Assembly (NCBI GenBank): GCA_021779415.1
Contig: JAJYAS010000103.1
Location: forward strand, 1 to 8,897
Direction: 5' to 3'
Source of the DNA: Bacillota bacterium
GTDB taxonomy: Bacteria; Bacillota_B; Desulfitobacteriia; Desulfitobacteriales; Desulfitobacteriaceae
DNA: 8,897 bases
Of this stretch, positions 7,419 to 8,897 are shown one piece after another. A program made the position numbers and the translations under genes. The notes under the pieces are model-generated. The model did not search any database and was not told the origin of the DNA. It worked only from the letters and a program-made list of their open reading frames with translations. Within the stretch, counting starts at the first letter, position 1, and each line of letters starts with the position of its first letter.

Positions 7419-7727
7419 TTACTGACTTTCCAGTTGTTGGAATTCCTTACTGTATTGGTCCAACACAGTCGTAAACGACTCCATAAAGCTTTCCAACATA
7501 GAAACTTTGTGAGCCCATTCCTTTTGAAGGGCTTCTCGTTGGCCCGCAACTCCGCCGAGTTGACCTAATGCTTCTCGGCTTCCCTCTCCTGATTGAATGA
7601 TTTGTTCTAAAATAACGTGCACTTCCTCTAGACCGGTCATGAGTGAATTATCTAACCAAACTCTTTGCATAATCTGCTGAAAATTTGATATTAACGTTTG
7701 ATCAACAATTAACGCATTTTCTTTCAT
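7419..7727 (-). CDS. Small helical protein of unknown function (102 aa), first gene of the operon
   Basis: I do not recognise this protein. It is predicted to be almost all helix: a first long helix (about 9-45, TLISNFQQIMQRVW onward), a glycine-rich turn (about 46-62, SGEG...LGGVAG) and a second long helix (about 64-101) ending in EFQQLESQ. The result is a two-helix hairpin of about 100 residues with coiled-coil character and no membrane segment. The size and shape recall WXG100 proteins, but no WXG motif is present at the turn. The start is ATG 7727, with AGGTG about 6 nt upstream. An upstream in-frame GTG (7781) lacks an SD and is rejected. As the first gene after the sigma-54 promoter it is followed, at 32 nt, by the 79-aa gene. 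Confidence 0.75.
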   Translation of the reverse strand: MKENALIVDQTLISNFQQIMQRVWLDNSLMTGLEEVHVILEQIIQSGEGSREALGQLGGVAGQREALQKEWAHKVSMLESFMESFTTVLDQYSKEFQQLESQ

Positions 7728-7830
7728 CGGATTCACCTCGCCACCTCTCGAATATCCAATCCTTCTTGCAAACTTCTTCACTAAATAATGAAGTGATAAG
7801 TTTCAGTTGAGTTGTTCGTCTCGCAAATAA

Positions 7831-7856
7831 TTATTTCATTGCTTTTCACCCCTTAC
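7831..7856 (-). other. Minimal leader ORF (Met-Lys-stop) with a good SD
   Basis: In the predicted operon leader, AAGGGGTG (7854-7847) is followed after 7 nt by ATG (7839-7837), then AAA and TAA (7833-7831). Ribosomes should load here, add one lysine and stop, about 105 nt before the first gene. It may be a ribosome standby or leader-control site, or the remains of a decayed gene. Expression is not shown. Confidence 0.35.
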
Positions 7857-7891
7857 CAATTTCCAAGACCTGTTCTACATATCTGAATATT

Positions 7892-7907
7892 TGCAATTTT
7901 TGTGCCA
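7892..7907 (-). promoter_or_regulatory. Sigma-54 (RpoN) promoter of the CoA-transferase/symporter operon
   Basis: On the minus strand the sequence is TGGCACAAAAATTGCA, an exact match to the -24/-12 consensus TGGCAC-N5-TTGC(A/T). The GG and GC elements have the required 10-bp spacing. Transcription would start near 7881, giving a leader of about 150 nt before the ATG at 7727. Sigma-54 holoenzyme needs an ATP-driven enhancer-binding activator; no such gene is in the window, but palindromes that could bind one lie upstream. Confidence 0.85.
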
Positions 7908-8032
7908 GCCAGATATTCCTTATACTGTCCCTTGTAACCCCCCCTCTAAGGGTATTCGGAACATTTTATCTGGGGTTCAATGCAATAAAACATTAACTGA
8001 GCATGCTATAACTTTAAATTTCCCTAGATAGC

Positions 8033-8046
8033 TACTGATATCAGTA
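8033..8046. promoter_or_regulatory. 14-bp perfect palindrome, candidate activator-binding site (UAS)
   Basis: TACTGATATCAGTA is a perfect dyad centred about 145 bp upstream of the -12 element, the usual distance for a sigma-54 enhancer-binding protein. A half site TACTGA recurs at 8111-8116. It lies downstream of birA, in the gap before the operon. The factor that binds is unknown. Confidence 0.5.
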
Positions 8047-8063
8047 ATGCTCAAACGCATTAC
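8044..8063. promoter_or_regulatory. Inverted repeat GTAATGC-N6-GCATTAC, second candidate UAS
   Basis: Seven-bp arms (8044-8050, 8057-8063) flank TCAAAC. The arm core GCATT recurs in the same orientation at 8069-8073 and 8077-8081. The first arm overlaps the end of the TACTGATATCAGTA dyad. Spacing to the sigma-54 promoter (about 160 bp) suits an enhancer. It could also be a weak birA 3' hairpin, but no T-run is seen. Confidence 0.45.
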
Positions 8064-8123
8064 CTCATGCATTTAGGCATTGCTAACTCATCACAAGGGC
8101 TATAGTCATTTACTGAATAGAAA

Positions 8124-8897
8124 TCATTTACCATAATGTGCTCTTCCTAAACTCAGATCTTCCGCCAGAAATTCCTCCGCTGATCCGTCAGGAAAGCTCA
8201 CTATCAGGCCCCCTCTTTCGCTAATATCCATAGCTACGCCCTGAACAGGTCCTTTTTCCTTATTTAGGGTAACAGTTCGCCTCAAGGTTACGTTATTTTC
8301 AAGCCATTTCGTTCGAACATAGGGATGTCCACCTTGCAAAAAACCTCGGTAGTGTTCCTCCCAAGTCAGAATAAACTGCTTAAGTACTCTGAAACGGGAA
8401 ACATTTTGTCCCAATTCTAACCTAAGCGAAGTACTAGTTTCCTGGCAATCGGGGGGAAGTTGATTGATCTCCTGATTAACATTAATTCCAACGCCCATGA
8501 TTACGTACTCGGTGCGACTTTTGGAGATACTACTCTGAGCGAGTATACCGCATACCTTTTTGCCGCTCATGACAATGTCGTTAGGCCACTTAATTCCTGT
8601 CGCACATCCAGTCACTTTTTTTATCGTTTCGGCAACTACCACTCCACATAGGAGGGTAAGCTGAGGAACAAGTCGGATGCTAATTTCAGGTCTTAATACC
8701 ATTGACATCAGGATTCCCTTGCCCTCGGGACACGTCCACTGACGTTTCATCCTTCCCCTTCCTGAGGTCTGTGACATACTCATAACGATGGTGCCGTCAG
8801 GAATTCCGGATCGGGCCATAAATTGGGCAACACTGTTGGTTGAAGAAACTTCCCGATAAATGTATAGTTCTTTTCCTAGTAAGTTAATCTGCTTATG
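8124..8897 (-). CDS. birA: Biotin protein ligase BirA, C-terminal part (runs off the right edge)
   Basis: It activates biotin with ATP to biotinyl-AMP and transfers it to a lysine of biotin carboxyl carrier domains. The frame is open to the window edge, beginning HKQINLLGKELYIYREVSST, so the ATG at 8819 is an internal methionine, not the start. The 257 residues seen hold EVSSTN, the adenylate-binding loop GRGRMKRQW, KWPNDI, GKKVCGILAQS and GVGINVN. The C-terminal SH3-like domain (VQGVAMDISERGGLIV onward) is also present. Everything needed for catalysis is intact. Any N-terminal helix-turn-helix repressor domain would lie outside the window, so bifunctional (group II) and ligase-only forms cannot be told apart. 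No clear terminator follows its TGA. Confidence 0.95.
   Translation of the reverse strand, partial: HKQINLLGKELYIYREVSSTNSVAQFMARSGIPDGTIVMSMSQTSGRGRMKRQWTCPEGKGILMSMVLRPEISIRLVPQLTLLCGVVVAETIKKVTGCATGIKWPNDIVMSGKKVCGILAQSSISKSRTEYVIMGVGINVNQEINQLPPDCQETSTSLRLELGQNVSRFRVLKQFILTWEEHYRGFLQGGHPYVRTKWLENNVTLRRTVTLNKEKGPVQGVAMDISERGGLIVSFPDGSAEEFLAEDLSLGRAHYGK

Larger units (their letters stand above)
7728..8123. other. Gene-free gap between birA and the operon (regulatory region)
   Basis: These 396 bp hold no credible protein gene on either strand apart from the Met-Lys mini-ORF. Reading on the minus strand from birA they contain the candidate enhancer palindromes (8033-8063) and AGCATGCT (8000-8007). 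Next comes a C-run region, where AACCCC and GGGGTT could pair over a long loop (about 7938-7975), then the sigma-54 promoter and the long leader. The leader includes an AAATAATTATTT palindrome (7825-7836) and a weak CTTCA/TGAAG hairpin (7776-7793). Confidence 0.7.

Noticed and set aside
7419..7727. 102-aa protein as a WXG100 (ESAT-6-like) secretion substrate
   Set aside because: Length and helical hairpin fit, but there is no WXG motif at the turn and no type VII secretion gene nearby.
7728..7781. GTG at 7781 as the start of the 102-aa gene
   Set aside because: No SD precedes it, and the SD for ATG 7727 would fall inside the coding sequence.
8124..8819. ATG at 8819 as the start of the biotin ligase
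   Set aside because: The frame is open to the window edge and the upstream residues include the conserved EVSSTN segment, so the true start lies outside the window.

Overview
The window looks like chromosomal DNA of a low-to-medium G+C, Gram-positive anaerobe. A member of the Clostridia in the Desulfosporosinus/Desulfitobacterium group is my best guess. This rests on strong AGGAGG-type Shine-Dalgarno (SD) sites before almost every gene, GTG and TTG starts, a CPBP protease, a glutaconate-CoA-transferase-like pair, and an intergenic sequence that I recall, without being able to check, as recurring in Desulfosporosinus. Nothing here fixes the genus. I see no tRNA, rRNA, CRISPR array or transposase.

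Left part (1-2800): the 5' end of cytidylate kinase (cmk, minus strand) runs off the left edge. Behind it lies about 470 bp without a gene, holding a GC-rich element full of hairpins and a good extended -10 promoter reading toward cmk. Next come a CPBP intramembrane protease (minus), an 86-residue orphan protein (plus), a HAD-family phosphatase (minus), and a 68-residue single-span membrane protein with an acidic tail (plus) that ends in a strong hairpin terminator.

Centre (2917-7727, all minus strand): in transcription order this holds an orphan helical protein (102 aa), a second orphan protein (79 aa), CoA-transferase subunits A and B, a sodium:solute symporter and a beta-carbonic anhydrase. 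The first four genes are separated by only 14-32 bp and surely form one operon. The symporter (94 bp gap) and the carbonic anhydrase (84 bp gap) may belong to it or have their own control. Upstream is a textbook sigma-54 promoter (TGGCAC-N5-TTGCA at 7907-7892), with palindromes about 140-160 bp further up that suit an enhancer-binding activator. The likely logic is that a signal-responsive sigma-54 activator turns on sodium-coupled uptake of an organic acid, which the CoA-transferase then activates to its CoA thioester. Carbonic anhydrase could supply or remove CO2/bicarbonate. The substrate is unknown, and the two small leading proteins are the most novel part of the locus.

Right end (8124-8897): the C-terminal two thirds or so of biotin protein ligase BirA (minus) run in from the right edge.
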